Below are positions 36,120 through 44,637 of a stretch of 58,727 nt of DNA, piece after piece. Each line of letters starts with the position of its first letter. Positions within the stretch are counted from its first letter, which is position 1. The notes beneath the pieces were generated by a model. The model did no database searches, was not told the origin of the DNA, and saw only the letters and a list, made by a program, of their open reading frames with translations. The position numbers and the translations under genes are program-made. The DNA lies in the NCBI RefSeq assembly GCF_014653785.1, contig NZ_BNAS01000002.1, forward strand, positions 1 through 58,727. Reading direction: 5' to 3'. The stretch is from Promicromonospora soli (GTDB taxonomy: Bacteria; Actinomycetota; Actinomycetes; Actinomycetales; Cellulomonadaceae).

Positions 36120-37373
36120 GTGACTGTGACCTTGACCGACGTCGTGCGCGCCGTCCGGGACGCCCTCGGCGGCGGTCCCGCCTACGCGCCGCAGCCCCGC
36201 CTGTCCGACGCCGTCGTCCCACCAGGCACCGCACTCGTGCTGCGGACCTCCGGTTCCACGGGAGACCCGCGCGAGGTGGCGCTCGGCGCGGCGGCCCTGC
36301 GGGCCTCGGCGGAGGCCACCCACGAACGGCTCGGCGGCCCCGGACGCTGGCTGCTGGTGCTGCCGCCCACGCACGTCGCCGGGATCCAGGTCATCAACCG
36401 GTCGGTCGTGGCGGGCACGGAGGTGCGCGCCGGCGCGCTGGACCGCTTCACCCCGGAGGGATTCGCGGCCGCCGCTACCAACTTCCTCGCGCGCGGCACG
36501 CGTGCGTACGTATCGATCGTCCCCACCCAGCTGCACCGCCTGGTCACCGCGGCCGACGACGGCGACGCCGCCGGCCTGGGCGCCCTCGCCAGGTTCGACG
36601 CCGTGCTCGTCGGGGGTGCCGCGACGCCCGCCCCGCTCCTGGCCCGCGCCCGGGACGCGGGAGTCCGGGCCGTCACCACCTACGGCATGTCGGAGACGAG
36701 CGGCGGCTGCGTGTACGACGGCGTCCCGCTCCCGGGCGTGCGTGTCCGGCTGACCGACGCCGACGCCGTCGCGGGCGCGGGCGCCGCCAGCGCGGGCATC
36801 GTCGAGCTCTCCGGCCCCGTGCTCGCCGAGGGCTACGTGGGCGACCCCGACGCCACGGCTGCCGCGTTCCGCACCGACCCCGACGGAACCCGTTGGTTCC
36901 GCACCTCCGACCTGGGCCGCCTGGACGGCGGCCGCCTCACGATCCTCGGCCGGGCGGACGACGTCATCCTCACCGGCGGCGTCAACGTCGCCCCGGCCGC
37001 GGTCGAGGAGGCGATCGCCGAGCACCTCGCCGGGCTGGGCACCCCCGGCGAGGCCTGCGTGGTCGGCGTGCCGGACGACGAGTGGGGGCAGGCCGTCGTC
37101 GCCGTCCTCGTGCTCGGCCGCGCGCCCGGGGGCATCGCACCCGCGCCCGGCGCGCCGGCCGGCAGCACCGACCTGGCCGACGGCGGCGGGGCGCTGCTCG
37201 CCGGGCTGCGCTCCGCCGTCGGACAGCGGCTCGGGGCCCCGGCCGCGCCACGGCGCGTGTACGTTACCGGCGCCCTGCCGACCCGGGGCCCGGGCAAGGT
37301 GGACCGCCGGGCGGTGCGGGACGCCGTCGTGCAGGCCGAGCGGAAAGGTGCCCGGGAACCCGTGCGACCATGA
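36120..37373 (+). CDS. menE: o-Succinylbenzoate-CoA ligase
   Basis: Adenylate-forming enzyme of 417 residues, at the short end for this family. The AMP-binding P-loop RTSGSTGDPREV, the TYGMSETSGGCVYDG motif, the hinge GRLTILGRADDVILTGGVNV and the C-terminal catalytic lysine in PTRGPGKVDRRAV are present. The N-terminal subdomain before the P-loop is only about 40 residues, as in other compact actinobacterial MenE. GTG start at leaderless spacing; GTG two codons on is possible. menA follows after 60 bases. Confidence 0.93.
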   Translation: MTVTLTDVVRAVRDALGGGPAYAPQPRLSDAVVPPGTALVLRTSGSTGDPREVALGAAALRASAEATHERLGGPGRWLLVLPPTHVAGIQVINRSVVAGTEVRAGALDRFTPEGFAAAATNFLARGTRAYVSIVPTQLHRLVTAADDGDAAGLGALARFDAVLVGGAATPAPLLARARDAGVRAVTTYGMSETSGGCVYDGVPLPGVRVRLTDADAVAGAGAASAGIVELSGPVLAEGYVGDPDATAAAFRTDPDGTRWFRTSDLGRLDGGRLTILGRADDVILTGGVNVAPAAVEEAIAEHLAGLGTPGEACVVGVPDDEWGQAVVAVLVLGRAPGGIAPAPGAPAGSTDLADGGGALLAGLRSAVGQRLGAPAAPRRVYVTGALPTRGPGKVDRRAVRDAVVQAERKGAREPVRP

Positions 37374-37433
37374 CTTCGTTCCACCGCCAGGGCCTGGAAC
37401 CAGGCCTTACCCCCACGAACGAAGGACGCACCG

Positions 37434-38303
37434 ATGGCGACTGCCGCCGAGTGGATCTCCGGGGCGCGGCCCCGCACGCTGCCGGCGGCTGCGGCACCCG
37501 TCATGGTCGGCACGGGCGCGGCCGCCCAGGTGGACTCCTCCGCGTGGCTGCCGGCGCTGCTCGCGCTGGGTGTCGCCCTCGCGCTGCAGGTCGGCGTCAA
37601 CTTCGCCAACGACTACTCGGACGGCGTGCGCGGCACGGACCTCGACCGCGTCGGCCCGATGCGGCTGACCGCGTCCGGCGCCGCCGGCCCAGGGGCCGTG
37701 AAGGGCGCGGCGTTCGCCGCGTTCGGCGTCGCCGGGCTGCTCGGCCTCGTGCTGTGCGCGGTGTCCGGCCACTGGTGGCTGCTCGCGGTCGGCGCGGTCT
37801 GCGTGGCCGCCGCCTGGTACTACACGGGCGGCAAGAAGCCGTACGGGTACCGGGGCCTGGGCGAGATCGCCGTGTTCGTGTTCTTCGGGCTGGTCGCGGT
37901 GCTCGGCACCACGTACACGCAGGCCGACCGCATCACGTGGCCCGCGGTGCTCGGCGCCGTCGGCGTCGGTCTCATCGCGTGCGCGCTGCTCATGGTGAAC
38001 AACCTGCGCGACATCCCGACCGACGTCCTGGCGGGCAAGCGCACCCTCGCGGTGCGGCTCGGCGACTACCGGGCGCGCCGGGCGTACATCGGGATGCTGT
38101 GGTTCCCGGTGCTGCTCGGCGCCGTGTGCTCCTTCTGGGCGCCGTGGTCGCTCGTCGTGCTGCTGCTGGTCGGGCCGGCTGCACTGCTCACGATCCCGGT
38201 GCTCGCCGGGGCGCGGGGCAAGCTGCTGATCCCGGTGCTGGCCGGCACGGGGCTGTTCGAGCTGGGCTACGGCATCCTGCTGGGGATCGGGCTCTCGCTC
38301 TGA
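37434..38303 (+). CDS. menA: 1,4-dihydroxy-2-naphthoate polyprenyltransferase
   Basis: UbiA-superfamily membrane prenyltransferase of 289 residues, attaching the polyprenyl chain made by the synthase at 465-1553. The two Asp-rich motifs are NFANDYSDGVRGTD (about 59-72) and NNLRDIPTDVLAGKRTL. About eight helices. GAAGGA precedes the ATG; probably co-transcribed with menE. Confidence 0.96.
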   Translation: MATAAEWISGARPRTLPAAAAPVMVGTGAAAQVDSSAWLPALLALGVALALQVGVNFANDYSDGVRGTDLDRVGPMRLTASGAAGPGAVKGAAFAAFGVAGLLGLVLCAVSGHWWLLAVGAVCVAAAWYYTGGKKPYGYRGLGEIAVFVFFGLVAVLGTTYTQADRITWPAVLGAVGVGLIACALLMVNNLRDIPTDVLAGKRTLAVRLGDYRARRAYIGMLWFPVLLGAVCSFWAPWSLVVLLLVGPAALLTIPVLAGARGKLLIPVLAGTGLFELGYGILLGIGLSL

Positions 38304-38310
38304 CTGCCCG

Positions 38311-38601
38311 TCATCCTGGGCGGTCGGTGCGGAGCTCCTGGTCGAGCTGCGCGTCCTCATGAGCGGCGTCGACGTCGACCTTCGGAGCGGCGGCACGCTC
38401 GGCGGCGCGGCGCTCGGCACGGGTGGCCATCCACTGCGCCGCCGCGTCCCGCGGCTTGCCCAGGGCCAGGTACGAGACGGCCAGCGCGACCACGACGGCG
38501 ACGATCGGGAGCAGCCAGCCCCGCAGGCCGGCCAGGTAGAGCAGGCCGAAGGCCGCGCCGAAGAGCGCGAGGCGGAGCAGGGTGTAGATCACGAGGGGCA
38601 C
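38311..38601 (-). CDS. DUF4229 membrane protein
   Basis: 96-residue protein with two hydrophobic helices (about 3-46) and a charged cytoplasmic tail rich in Ala, Arg and Glu. The layout and the KPRDAAAQWMATRAERR segment fit DUF4229 proteins of actinobacteria. Function unknown. Ends seven bases from menA on the opposite strand. GTG start with TACCAT six bases upstream, so probably leaderless. Confidence 0.8.
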   Translation of the reverse strand: MPLVIYTLLRLALFGAAFGLLYLAGLRGWLLPIVAVVVALAVSYLALGKPRDAAAQWMATRAERRAAERAAAPKVDVDAAHEDAQLDQELRTDRPG

Positions 38602-38607
38602 CTACCC

Positions 38608-38613
38608 ATGGTA
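38608..38613 (-). promoter_or_regulatory. -10 element, leaderless DUF4229 gene
   Basis: TACCAT on the minus strand ends six bases before the GTG at 38601. Confidence 0.45.
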
Positions 38614-38683
38614 GGCCGGGCGTGGGTCACACCCGGCCATGGATTTCACCCGGTCGTACCGCCGCCTCCGGAGGATCCCCGGC

Positions 38684-38689
38684 TAGGCT
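38684..38689 (+). promoter_or_regulatory. -10 element, leaderless gene at 38697
   Basis: TAGGCT ends seven bases before the ATG at 38697. Confidence 0.55.
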
Positions 38690-38696
38690 CGTTTGC

Positions 38697-39140
38697 ATGC
38701 CCAGGCTCGTCTTCTTCCTCCTGTACCTAGCGCTCGTCGTCTACGCGCTGGTCGACGTGATCCAGGCAGAGGACGAGGACCTCGGCGGCATCCAGAAGGG
38801 CTTCTGGATCATCGCCATCGTGTTCCTCCCGCTGGCGGGTTCCATCGCGTGGATAGTGGTGAGCAACGGTGCCCGACGCCGCCGGGCGGGCTCGCGGGAC
38901 CAGGTCACCGGCTTCCCGGCCGCCCAGCCGGCGCCCGCCCAGTACTCCCGGCGGGTCCGCTCCTGGGAGCAGGAGGCCGCGCCCCTCGCGCCCGAGGACG
39001 ACTCCGAGTTCATCTGGCTGATGGAACAGGCGAAGCGCAAGCGCGAGCGCGAGGCCAGCGAGGGAACCGGGCGCACCGAGGGCGCCGAGCCCGGAGGTGA
39101 GAACGAGCGGCAAGGGGGCGAAGGTCACGTCGAGGGCTGA
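38697..39140 (+). CDS. PLDc N-terminal-domain membrane protein, copy 1
   Basis: 147-residue protein. Two hydrophobic helices (about 3-20 and 36-56) flank a short acidic loop, with IVFLPLAGSIAWIVV matching the phospholipase-D-nuclease N-terminal (PLDc_N) membrane domain; no catalytic domain follows. The tail ends in a charged helix containing DDSEFIWLMEQAKRKRERE, also found almost unchanged in the next gene. Function unknown. Start chosen from the -10 spacing; a longer frame upstream crosses the promoter. Confidence 0.82.
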   Translation: MPRLVFFLLYLALVVYALVDVIQAEDEDLGGIQKGFWIIAIVFLPLAGSIAWIVVSNGARRRRAGSRDQVTGFPAAQPAPAQYSRRVRSWEQEAAPLAPEDDSEFIWLMEQAKRKREREASEGTGRTEGAEPGGENERQGGEGHVEG

Positions 39141-39161
39141 CCTATTCCCGCCGTCCCGCCG

Positions 39162-39167
39162 TAGGCT
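39162..39167 (+). promoter_or_regulatory. -10 element, leaderless gene at 39174
   Basis: TAGGCT ends six bases before the ATG at 39174, although the preceding gene ends only 33 bases upstream. Confidence 0.5.
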
Positions 39168-39173
39168 GGGGCT

Positions 39174-39578
39174 ATGCCACGCGTACTCCTGATCGTCGTC
39201 ATCATCGGACTCGCGGCGTATGCCCTGGCCGACGTCTGGGGTGCCGACGAGGAGGAACGGAGCGGCCTGCCCCGCTGGCTCTGGGTGATCCTGATCGTGT
39301 TCCTGCCCCTGCTGGGCGCGATCTCGTGGATCGTGGTCCGTGTCACCGCCCGCCGCTCCGGCGCGGGCCCGGCGCCACGCCCCGACACCGGCGGCAGCCG
39401 CCCGACGCCGCCCCCGCGCGCTCCGCGCCCGGGCCCCGGCCCGCGTCGCCCTTCGGGCCCCGTTGCCCCCGACGACGACCCCGAGTTCCTGTGGCTCCTG
39501 GAGCAGGAGAAGCGCAAGCGCGAGCGTGAGGCCCGCGGCCGCCTGGACGCCAAGGACGACGACGCCGAGAACAACTGA
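39174..39578 (+). CDS. PLDc N-terminal-domain membrane protein, copy 2
   Basis: 134-residue paralogue of the preceding protein: helix, acidic loop (DVWGADEEERSG), helix with IVFLPLLGAISWIVV, a Pro-rich linker, then DDPEFLWLLEQEKRKRERE. It has its own leaderless-type -10. Tandem duplication is the simplest origin. It is convergent with the cytochrome c maturation operon across a long palindrome. Confidence 0.82.
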   Translation: MPRVLLIVVIIGLAAYALADVWGADEEERSGLPRWLWVILIVFLPLLGAISWIVVRVTARRSGAGPAPRPDTGGSRPTPPPRAPRPGPGPRRPSGPVAPDDDPEFLWLLEQEKRKREREARGRLDAKDDDAENN

Positions 39579-39585
39579 CAGCCTG

Positions 39586-39648
39586 GTTGTGGGCGCGACG
39601 GTTGCGACTACCTGCCCGTTTTAGGCGCAACGATCGCGCCCACAACCA
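39586..39648. repeat. Dispersed 63-base palindromic repeat, copy A
   Basis: 22-base arms starting GGTTGTGGGCGCGA pair with two mismatches around a 19-base loop. The loop is the reverse complement of that in copies at 44638 and 56452, so this copy is inverted relative to them. It lies between convergent genes and probably acts as a bidirectional terminator. Confidence 0.85.
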
Positions 39649-39657
39649 AGGGGCCGG

Positions 39658-40650
39658 TCACAGGCCCGAGTACGAGTGCTTCCCGTTGAAGATCAGGTTC
39701 ACGCCGGTGAAGTTGAACAGCACGCACGCGTACCCGGCAACGACGAACCATGCTGCGCGCGTCCCGGACCAGCCGCGCGTGGTGCGCGCGTGCAGGTAGG
39801 CCGCGTAGACCACCCACACGATGAAGCTCCAGACCTCCTTGGGGTCCCAGCCCCAGTAGCGCCCCCAGGCGTCCTCGGCCCAGATGGCGCCGCCGATCAC
39901 CGTGAAGGTCCACAGAACGAACCCCACGGAGTTCAGCCGGAACGAGAGCGACTCCAAGGCGGTGGGCGCCGGCGTGTGGTCGAGCCAGCCCCAGCGGTGG
40001 CTGCCCAGCATGGCCGAGCCGTTGTCCCGGCCGTCGCGGAGGAGCTGCAGCACCGACGTCACGAACGCGACGGTGAAGATGCCGGTCGCGCAGATGGCGA
40101 CGCCGACGTGGATCACCAGCCAGTACTTCTGCAGCGCGGGCTGCACGCCCGTCGCCTCGATGAAGAACCTGGTCTGCGCCAGCACGAGGAACAGCACGCC
40201 GAGCCCGGCCACGAAGGCTCCGAGGAACCGCACGTCGCGCCGGCTGTTCACGCCCACGAACACGGCGACGGCCACGAAGGTGCCGACCAGCGCGAACTCG
40301 TACATGTTGGCCCACGGCGTGCGTCCCGCGGCGATGCCGCGCAGCACGATCGCGACGAGCAGCATCGCGGCGGCCAGCCACGTCACCGACATCCCGACCC
40401 CGGCGAGCCTGCGGTTCACGGGCCCGGGAGCGGTCACTCCGGTGCCGGTGTCCGGGCCGTACGGAGAGACCAGCGCGACCAGGGGCGCACCCGCGGCGGC
40501 GGCTACCTTCTCCCGGCCCCTTGCCGCGTCCCGCGCCTCAACCTTCGCGCCCGACAGGCGCGACAGGTCCACCGCGAACGCGACGAGTGCGACGGCAAGT
40601 GCCGTCGCGGCGCCCCAGACGAGCAGCACGCTCAGGTTTGCCAGCTCCAT
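39658..40650 (-). CDS. ccsB: System II cytochrome c synthase subunit CcsA/CcsB-like
   Basis: Heme-handling membrane protein of 330 residues that with ResB forms the system II heme lyase. The tryptophan-rich heme motif WGRYWGWDPKEVWSFIVW is present, with conserved histidines in IHVGVAI and YLHARTT. About eight helices, with a hydrophilic loop at about 35-80. It follows resB by two bases and is last in the operon. The protein is named CcsA, CcsB or ResC in different species. Confidence 0.94.
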   Translation of the reverse strand: MELANLSVLLVWGAATALAVALVAFAVDLSRLSGAKVEARDAARGREKVAAAAGAPLVALVSPYGPDTGTGVTAPGPVNRRLAGVGMSVTWLAAAMLLVAIVLRGIAAGRTPWANMYEFALVGTFVAVAVFVGVNSRRDVRFLGAFVAGLGVLFLVLAQTRFFIEATGVQPALQKYWLVIHVGVAICATGIFTVAFVTSVLQLLRDGRDNGSAMLGSHRWGWLDHTPAPTALESLSFRLNSVGFVLWTFTVIGGAIWAEDAWGRYWGWDPKEVWSFIVWVVYAAYLHARTTRGWSGTRAAWFVVAGYACVLFNFTGVNLIFNGKHSYSGL

Positions 40651-40652
40651 GT

Positions 40653-42470
40653 TCAGTCCTTTTCCGATCGGGTCTCGACACGCGGTTCCTGAGCCTGCCG
40701 AAGGGCGACCACCGATGTCTCGACGGGCGCGGCCGCCGTTTCTGGCTGCTCAACTGCTCCGGGCACCGCCGCCAGTGCGCGGTCGACCTCGGCCTGCAGG
40801 CCGGCGTCGTCCCCGCGGGCGAGGCCCGCGACCTCGACCACGGTAGCCCCATCCTGGGCGACGTAAGCCCGCGCCCAGACACGACGCCGGGGCGTGAACA
40901 GCGAGACGGTGAGCCCACCGAGGGCGAGCAGCGAGAACACGAGGACAAAGGCGAGCGAGGGGTCGTGCCGCAGGTCGAGCGCCACGTAGCGCGGCAGGTC
41001 CTCGCCGAGCGTCAGGGTGCCGAGCCCGTCCGGCAGCTCCACGGTCTCGCCAGGCCGCGCCAGCACCTTGATCCGGTCGCCGTTCTCGTCGAGAGCGGGG
41101 GTGAGCGATGCCGTGTCGAGCTCGTACACGTTCTGCGGGGAGCCGTCGTCGAGCCCCAGGTCGCCCGTGTACACCTCGAGCACGAGCAGCGGGTCGACGG
41201 GCTGCGGGAACGCCGAGCGAGCCGACCCGTCCTCGTTGACCTCCGCCGTCGGGAGGAAGTACCCCACGAACCCGATCTGGTCGAGGCCGGGAGACACGTC
41301 CGGCACCTTCACCACGCCGCGGGAGGTGTACATCGTGTCCTCGGGGATGAACGTCACGCGCCCGGAGAAGGCGACCTCGCCCTCGGCGTCGTGCACGGTG
41401 ATCTCGGGCGCGAAGCCGTTGCCCTGCAGGTAGATCTTGGCGCCGTCCACCACGAGCGGGTGGTTGACCTTGATGGTCTCGGACCGCTGCTCGCCGGACG
41501 GCTCCGTCACCGTCACGTGCGCCGTGAAGTCGCGCGCCTGCGCGAACGCCACGGTGTCGCTCGCGAACTCCGACTCGAACCTGTCGAGCGTCATCGAGAA
41601 CGGCACCAGCGACTCGGGCCGGAACCACGAGCCCTTCTCGAAGGTGTCGTAGTCCACCACCGCGTTCGCGAAGCCGCGGCCCTCGGTGACGATGGCCTGG
41701 CCGCGGTAGTGCAGCATCTGGCCCGTCGCGACGGACACGAGCAGGCCTACCAGGGCCAGGTGGAACACGAGGTTCCCGGTCTCGCGCAGGTAGCCGCGCT
41801 CGGCACTCACCGTGGCCGACGCCCGTCCCGATGGTCGCTCCGCGCCTGCGCTCGCAAGCTCGCTCCGACCCGACGCTCCGCGGGCCCCCGGGCTGGGCTC
41901 CTCGCCCCGGTCCACGCGGAAGGTGGGCAGCCAGGAGATCCTGCCGCGCAGGCGAGCGGCGATCGCGTCGGCCGCCTCCTCCGGCGACGCGCCGGTGGTC
42001 GCCGAGGCCTTGGCCGGGAACCGGTTGAACCGGGACGGCACGCGGGGCGGCCGGCCGCGCAGCGCCCGGTAGTGCGCCGCCGACCGCGGCAGGATGCAGC
42101 CCACCAGCGACACGAACAGCAGGATGTAGATCGCGGAGAACCAGACGGACGAGTAGACGTCGAAGAATCCGGCCTTGTCGAGCCACTCGCCCGCGGTCGG
42201 GTGGTCGGCGAGATACTCGATCACCCCTGCCGCGTCCTGGTTGCGCTGCGGCAGCACCGACCCGGGCACGGCCGCGACGGCGAGCAGCATCAGCAGCATC
42301 AGCGCCACGCGCATCGACGTCAGCTGGCGCCACATCCAGCGCAGCATCCCGACCAGTCCCAGCGCGGGCGCGTTGGGCCGGCCCGGCTTCTGCTGCTCGC
42401 CCGACGACAACGAGCCCTGGGTGAACTCGTCGGCGATGCCGTCGGGGACGTAGGTGCCCTCCCTGGCCAT
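40653..42470 (-). CDS. resB: Cytochrome c biogenesis protein ResB
   Basis: 605-residue partner of CcsB in system II. Three N-proximal helices, with SMRVALMLLMLLAVAAVPGSVLPQRNQDA as the family hallmark opening (about 52-80), a large outside domain, and a last helix near residue 520 (FVLVFSLLALGGLTVSLFTPRR). The extreme C-terminus, VVALRQAQEPRVET, is encoded by REP-like DNA (40671-40713) and is probably an accidental extension. ATG overlaps the ccdA stop (TGATG). Confidence 0.94.
   Translation of the reverse strand: MAREGTYVPDGIADEFTQGSLSSGEQQKPGRPNAPALGLVGMLRWMWRQLTSMRVALMLLMLLAVAAVPGSVLPQRNQDAAGVIEYLADHPTAGEWLDKAGFFDVYSSVWFSAIYILLFVSLVGCILPRSAAHYRALRGRPPRVPSRFNRFPAKASATTGASPEEAADAIAARLRGRISWLPTFRVDRGEEPSPGARGASGRSELASAGAERPSGRASATVSAERGYLRETGNLVFHLALVGLLVSVATGQMLHYRGQAIVTEGRGFANAVVDYDTFEKGSWFRPESLVPFSMTLDRFESEFASDTVAFAQARDFTAHVTVTEPSGEQRSETIKVNHPLVVDGAKIYLQGNGFAPEITVHDAEGEVAFSGRVTFIPEDTMYTSRGVVKVPDVSPGLDQIGFVGYFLPTAEVNEDGSARSAFPQPVDPLLVLEVYTGDLGLDDGSPQNVYELDTASLTPALDENGDRIKVLARPGETVELPDGLGTLTLGEDLPRYVALDLRHDPSLAFVLVFSLLALGGLTVSLFTPRRRVWARAYVAQDGATVVEVAGLARGDDAGLQAEVDRALAAVPGAVEQPETAAAPVETSVVALRQAQEPRVETRSEKD
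40671..40713. repeat. REP-like sequence in the resB 3' end
   Basis: Contains CTTCGGCAGGCTCAGGAACC on the minus strand, a variant of the repeat family seen in nuoN and at 25666-25726. It supplies the last codons of resB. Confidence 0.65.
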
Positions 42471-43318
42471 CAGATCACCGTCTCGAATCCGCCGATCCAC
42501 AGCTGCATGGCGCCGGTGATCCGCGTCCAGAGCCCCGTGACCAGCAGCAGCCCGACCAGCACGAGCAGCCCGCCGCCGATCCGCAGCGCCGCGAGGCGGT
42601 GCCGGCGCAGGAAGTCGAGCATGCGCTCCGAGCTCTGCAGCCCGAGCGCCACGAGCAGGAACGGCACGCCCAGGCCGATGCAGTACGCCACGCCGAGCAG
42701 TGCCCCGCGGCCTGCGGACGCCTCGTCGATCGCGAGCGCCTGCACGGCGCCGAGGGTCGGGCCGATGCAGGGCGTCCAGCCCAGCCCGAACACGACGCCG
42801 AGCAGCGGCGCACCCCACAGGCCCGCGCGCGGTGTCATGTGGAACCGCGCCTCGCGCTGCAGGAACGGGACGGCGCCGAGGAAACCGAGGCCGAGCAGGA
42901 TCACGACGGCGCCGAGCACGCGGGTGATGACGTCCTCCCAGCGCACCAGGTACGTCCCCAGGCCGCCGAACGCGGCTCCGAACGAGACGAACACGACGGT
43001 GAAGCCGAGCACGAAGAGCGCCACGCCTCCGACGACGCGGGCGCGGCCGGGCTTCACGCGCGTAGTCACGAGGCCGGCTGTGGTGCCGCCGGAGGAGGTG
43101 CCGCCGGAAGACGTGCCGCCCGAAGACACGGCGGCCATGCTGCTCACGTACCCGACGTACCCGGGCACGAGCGGCAGCACGCAGGGCGAGGCGAACGACA
43201 CGAGTCCCGCGAGCACGGCCACCGGCACCGCCAGCAGCAGGGACCCGCTGAACGCCGTGCTCGCGAGGCCGTCGCCGACGGCGGTCGCGACGGCGCCGAG
43301 AGGGCTGCCGGGAAGCAT
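42470..43318 (-). CDS. ccdA: Thiol-disulfide carrier CcdA
   Basis: 282-residue membrane protein that passes reducing equivalents across the membrane to the TlpA-like protein and apocytochrome c. The two redox cysteines are in SFASPCVLPLVPGYVGY and GLGWTPCIGPTLGAV. About six to seven helices. A small triplicated SSGGT stretch (about 50-64) follows the first cysteine helix. ATG overlaps the tlpA stop (TGATG). Confidence 0.95.
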   Translation of the reverse strand: MLPGSPLGAVATAVGDGLASTAFSGSLLLAVPVAVLAGLVSFASPCVLPLVPGYVGYVSSMAAVSSGGTSSGGTSSGGTTAGLVTTRVKPGRARVVGGVALFVLGFTVVFVSFGAAFGGLGTYLVRWEDVITRVLGAVVILLGLGFLGAVPFLQREARFHMTPRAGLWGAPLLGVVFGLGWTPCIGPTLGAVQALAIDEASAGRGALLGVAYCIGLGVPFLLVALGLQSSERMLDFLRRHRLAALRIGGGLLVLVGLLLVTGLWTRITGAMQLWIGGFETVI

Positions 43319-43914
43319 CAGGCGGCCTCCGCCTGGACCTCGTCGATCAGCGCTTCGAGCGTGGAGCGCTCCACCTGCCCGATGACGCGCGCCGCCACGT
43401 TGCCCTCCTGGTCCAGCACGACGGTGGACGGCACGGCCTGCAGCGGCACGACGCCGGACAGGCCGGCGATCACGGAGCCGCTGCGGTCCTCGATGCTCGG
43501 GTAGGGCACCTCGAACGTGCGCTGGAACGCCTGGGCGGCGCCGGCGTCGTCCTCGGTGTTGATGCCGAGGAACCGCACGCCGTCCTTCGAGGAGGCGAGG
43601 TCCACGAGGTCGGGCGCCTCGGCGCGGCAGGGCGCGCACGAGGCGTACCAGGTGTTCACGACCACCACGTCACCCGCCCAGTCGGCGCTGTCGACTTCCT
43701 TGCCCTCGAAGTCGGTGCCCACGATCGACACGGGGCCCTTGCGCTCTCCGGCGTCGTACGTCTGCACGGAACCGTCGCCGGAGACGTATCCCTGCCCGAC
43801 GACGTCGCCGGCGCCGGACTCCTCCGGCGCGCACGCCGCGAGCGCCGCCACCAGGCCCACCACTATGCCGACGGCCACTACCCACTGCACGACCCTGAAG
43901 GTCTTTCCTCGCAT
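43318..43914 (-). CDS. TlpA/ResA-like thioredoxin lipoprotein
   Basis: 198-residue thioredoxin-fold protein facing the outside. Lipobox LAAC with acylated C28 after a hydrophobic segment; active site CAPC at 93-96 in NTWYASCAPCRAEAP; cis-proline region QAVPSTVVLD. It should keep apocytochrome heme-binding cysteines reduced, receiving electrons from CcdA. ATG overlaps the stop of the phosphatase gene (TGATG). Confidence 0.93.
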   Translation of the reverse strand: MRGKTFRVVQWVVAVGIVVGLVAALAACAPEESGAGDVVGQGYVSGDGSVQTYDAGERKGPVSIVGTDFEGKEVDSADWAGDVVVVNTWYASCAPCRAEAPDLVDLASSKDGVRFLGINTEDDAGAAQAFQRTFEVPYPSIEDRSGSVIAGLSGVVPLQAVPSTVVLDQEGNVAARVIGQVERSTLEALIDEVQAEAA

Positions 43915-44558
43915 CACGCGCCGGCAACCTTGCTCGCGCCGTCGTAGAGCTCTGCGGCGGGCTCCGTGTAGTGCAGACCGACGAACCGGTCGTCCTCGAA
44001 GTGCAGGGACGTCAGGGACGCGAGGTTGCACTGCCGGTTGCGCGGGTCGTGCCAGAGCTGGCCGCCCTCGAACGACCTGCGGATGAGCCAGATCGGCAGC
44101 TGGTGGCTGATCAGCACGATCTCGTGGCCCTCGGCGGCCTTGCGCGCGTCCTCCACGGCGCTGCGCATGCGCTCGACCTGTTCCGTGTACGGCTCGCCCC
44201 ACGACGGGCGGAACGGGTTCCACATGTACGGCCAGTTCTTGGGGTTCTTGAGCGACCCTCCGCCCCCACCGACGGTGAGGCCCTGGAACCGGTTGGCGGC
44301 CTCGATGATGCGGTCGTCCGTGGCGAGCTCCAGGCCGAAGCCCTGCGCCACAGGGGTGGCGGTCTCCTGGGCGCGCTGCAGCGGGGAGGCCACCACGCGG
44401 GTCACGTCCCGGCCGGTGCTCGTGAGGTGGTCGGCGACGATCTTCGCCATCGCCTGGCCGCGGTCGGACAGGCGGTAGCCGGGCAGTCGCCCGTACAGGA
44501 CACCGTCGGGGTTGTACACCTCGCCGTGACGCAGCAGGTGAACCGTCGTGGAAACCAT
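43914..44558 (-). CDS. Histidine phosphatase family protein
   Basis: 214-residue member of the phosphoglycerate-mutase-like superfamily. The catalytic LLRHGEV (about 8-14) and the second histidine in VLISHQLPIW are present. First gene of the cytochrome c maturation operon, an order also found in mycobacteria, so its association with heme lyase genes is conserved although its substrate is unknown. GAGACT lies seven bases before the ATG, suggesting a leaderless transcript. Confidence 0.9.
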   Translation of the reverse strand: MVSTTVHLLRHGEVYNPDGVLYGRLPGYRLSDRGQAMAKIVADHLTSTGRDVTRVVASPLQRAQETATPVAQGFGLELATDDRIIEAANRFQGLTVGGGGGSLKNPKNWPYMWNPFRPSWGEPYTEQVERMRSAVEDARKAAEGHEIVLISHQLPIWLIRRSFEGGQLWHDPRNRQCNLASLTSLHFEDDRFVGLHYTEPAAELYDGASKVAGA

Positions 44559-44565
44559 GGCGCCC

Positions 44566-44571
44566 AGTCTC
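44566..44571 (-). promoter_or_regulatory. -10 element, cytochrome c maturation operon
   Basis: GAGACT on the minus strand ends seven bases before the first start codon of the operon at 44558. Confidence 0.4.
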
Positions 44572-44637
44572 GCACCCGACCCTGGGTGCCTGTGACCTCC
44601 AGCGGGTGTGCATTACGTCATCTCACGCCGATCTCAT

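Noticed and set aside
40521-43385. A 954-codon plus-strand frame opposite the cytochrome c maturation operon
   Set aside because: It is antisense to ccsB, resB and ccdA, which have intact motifs; no ribosome site or domain supports it.
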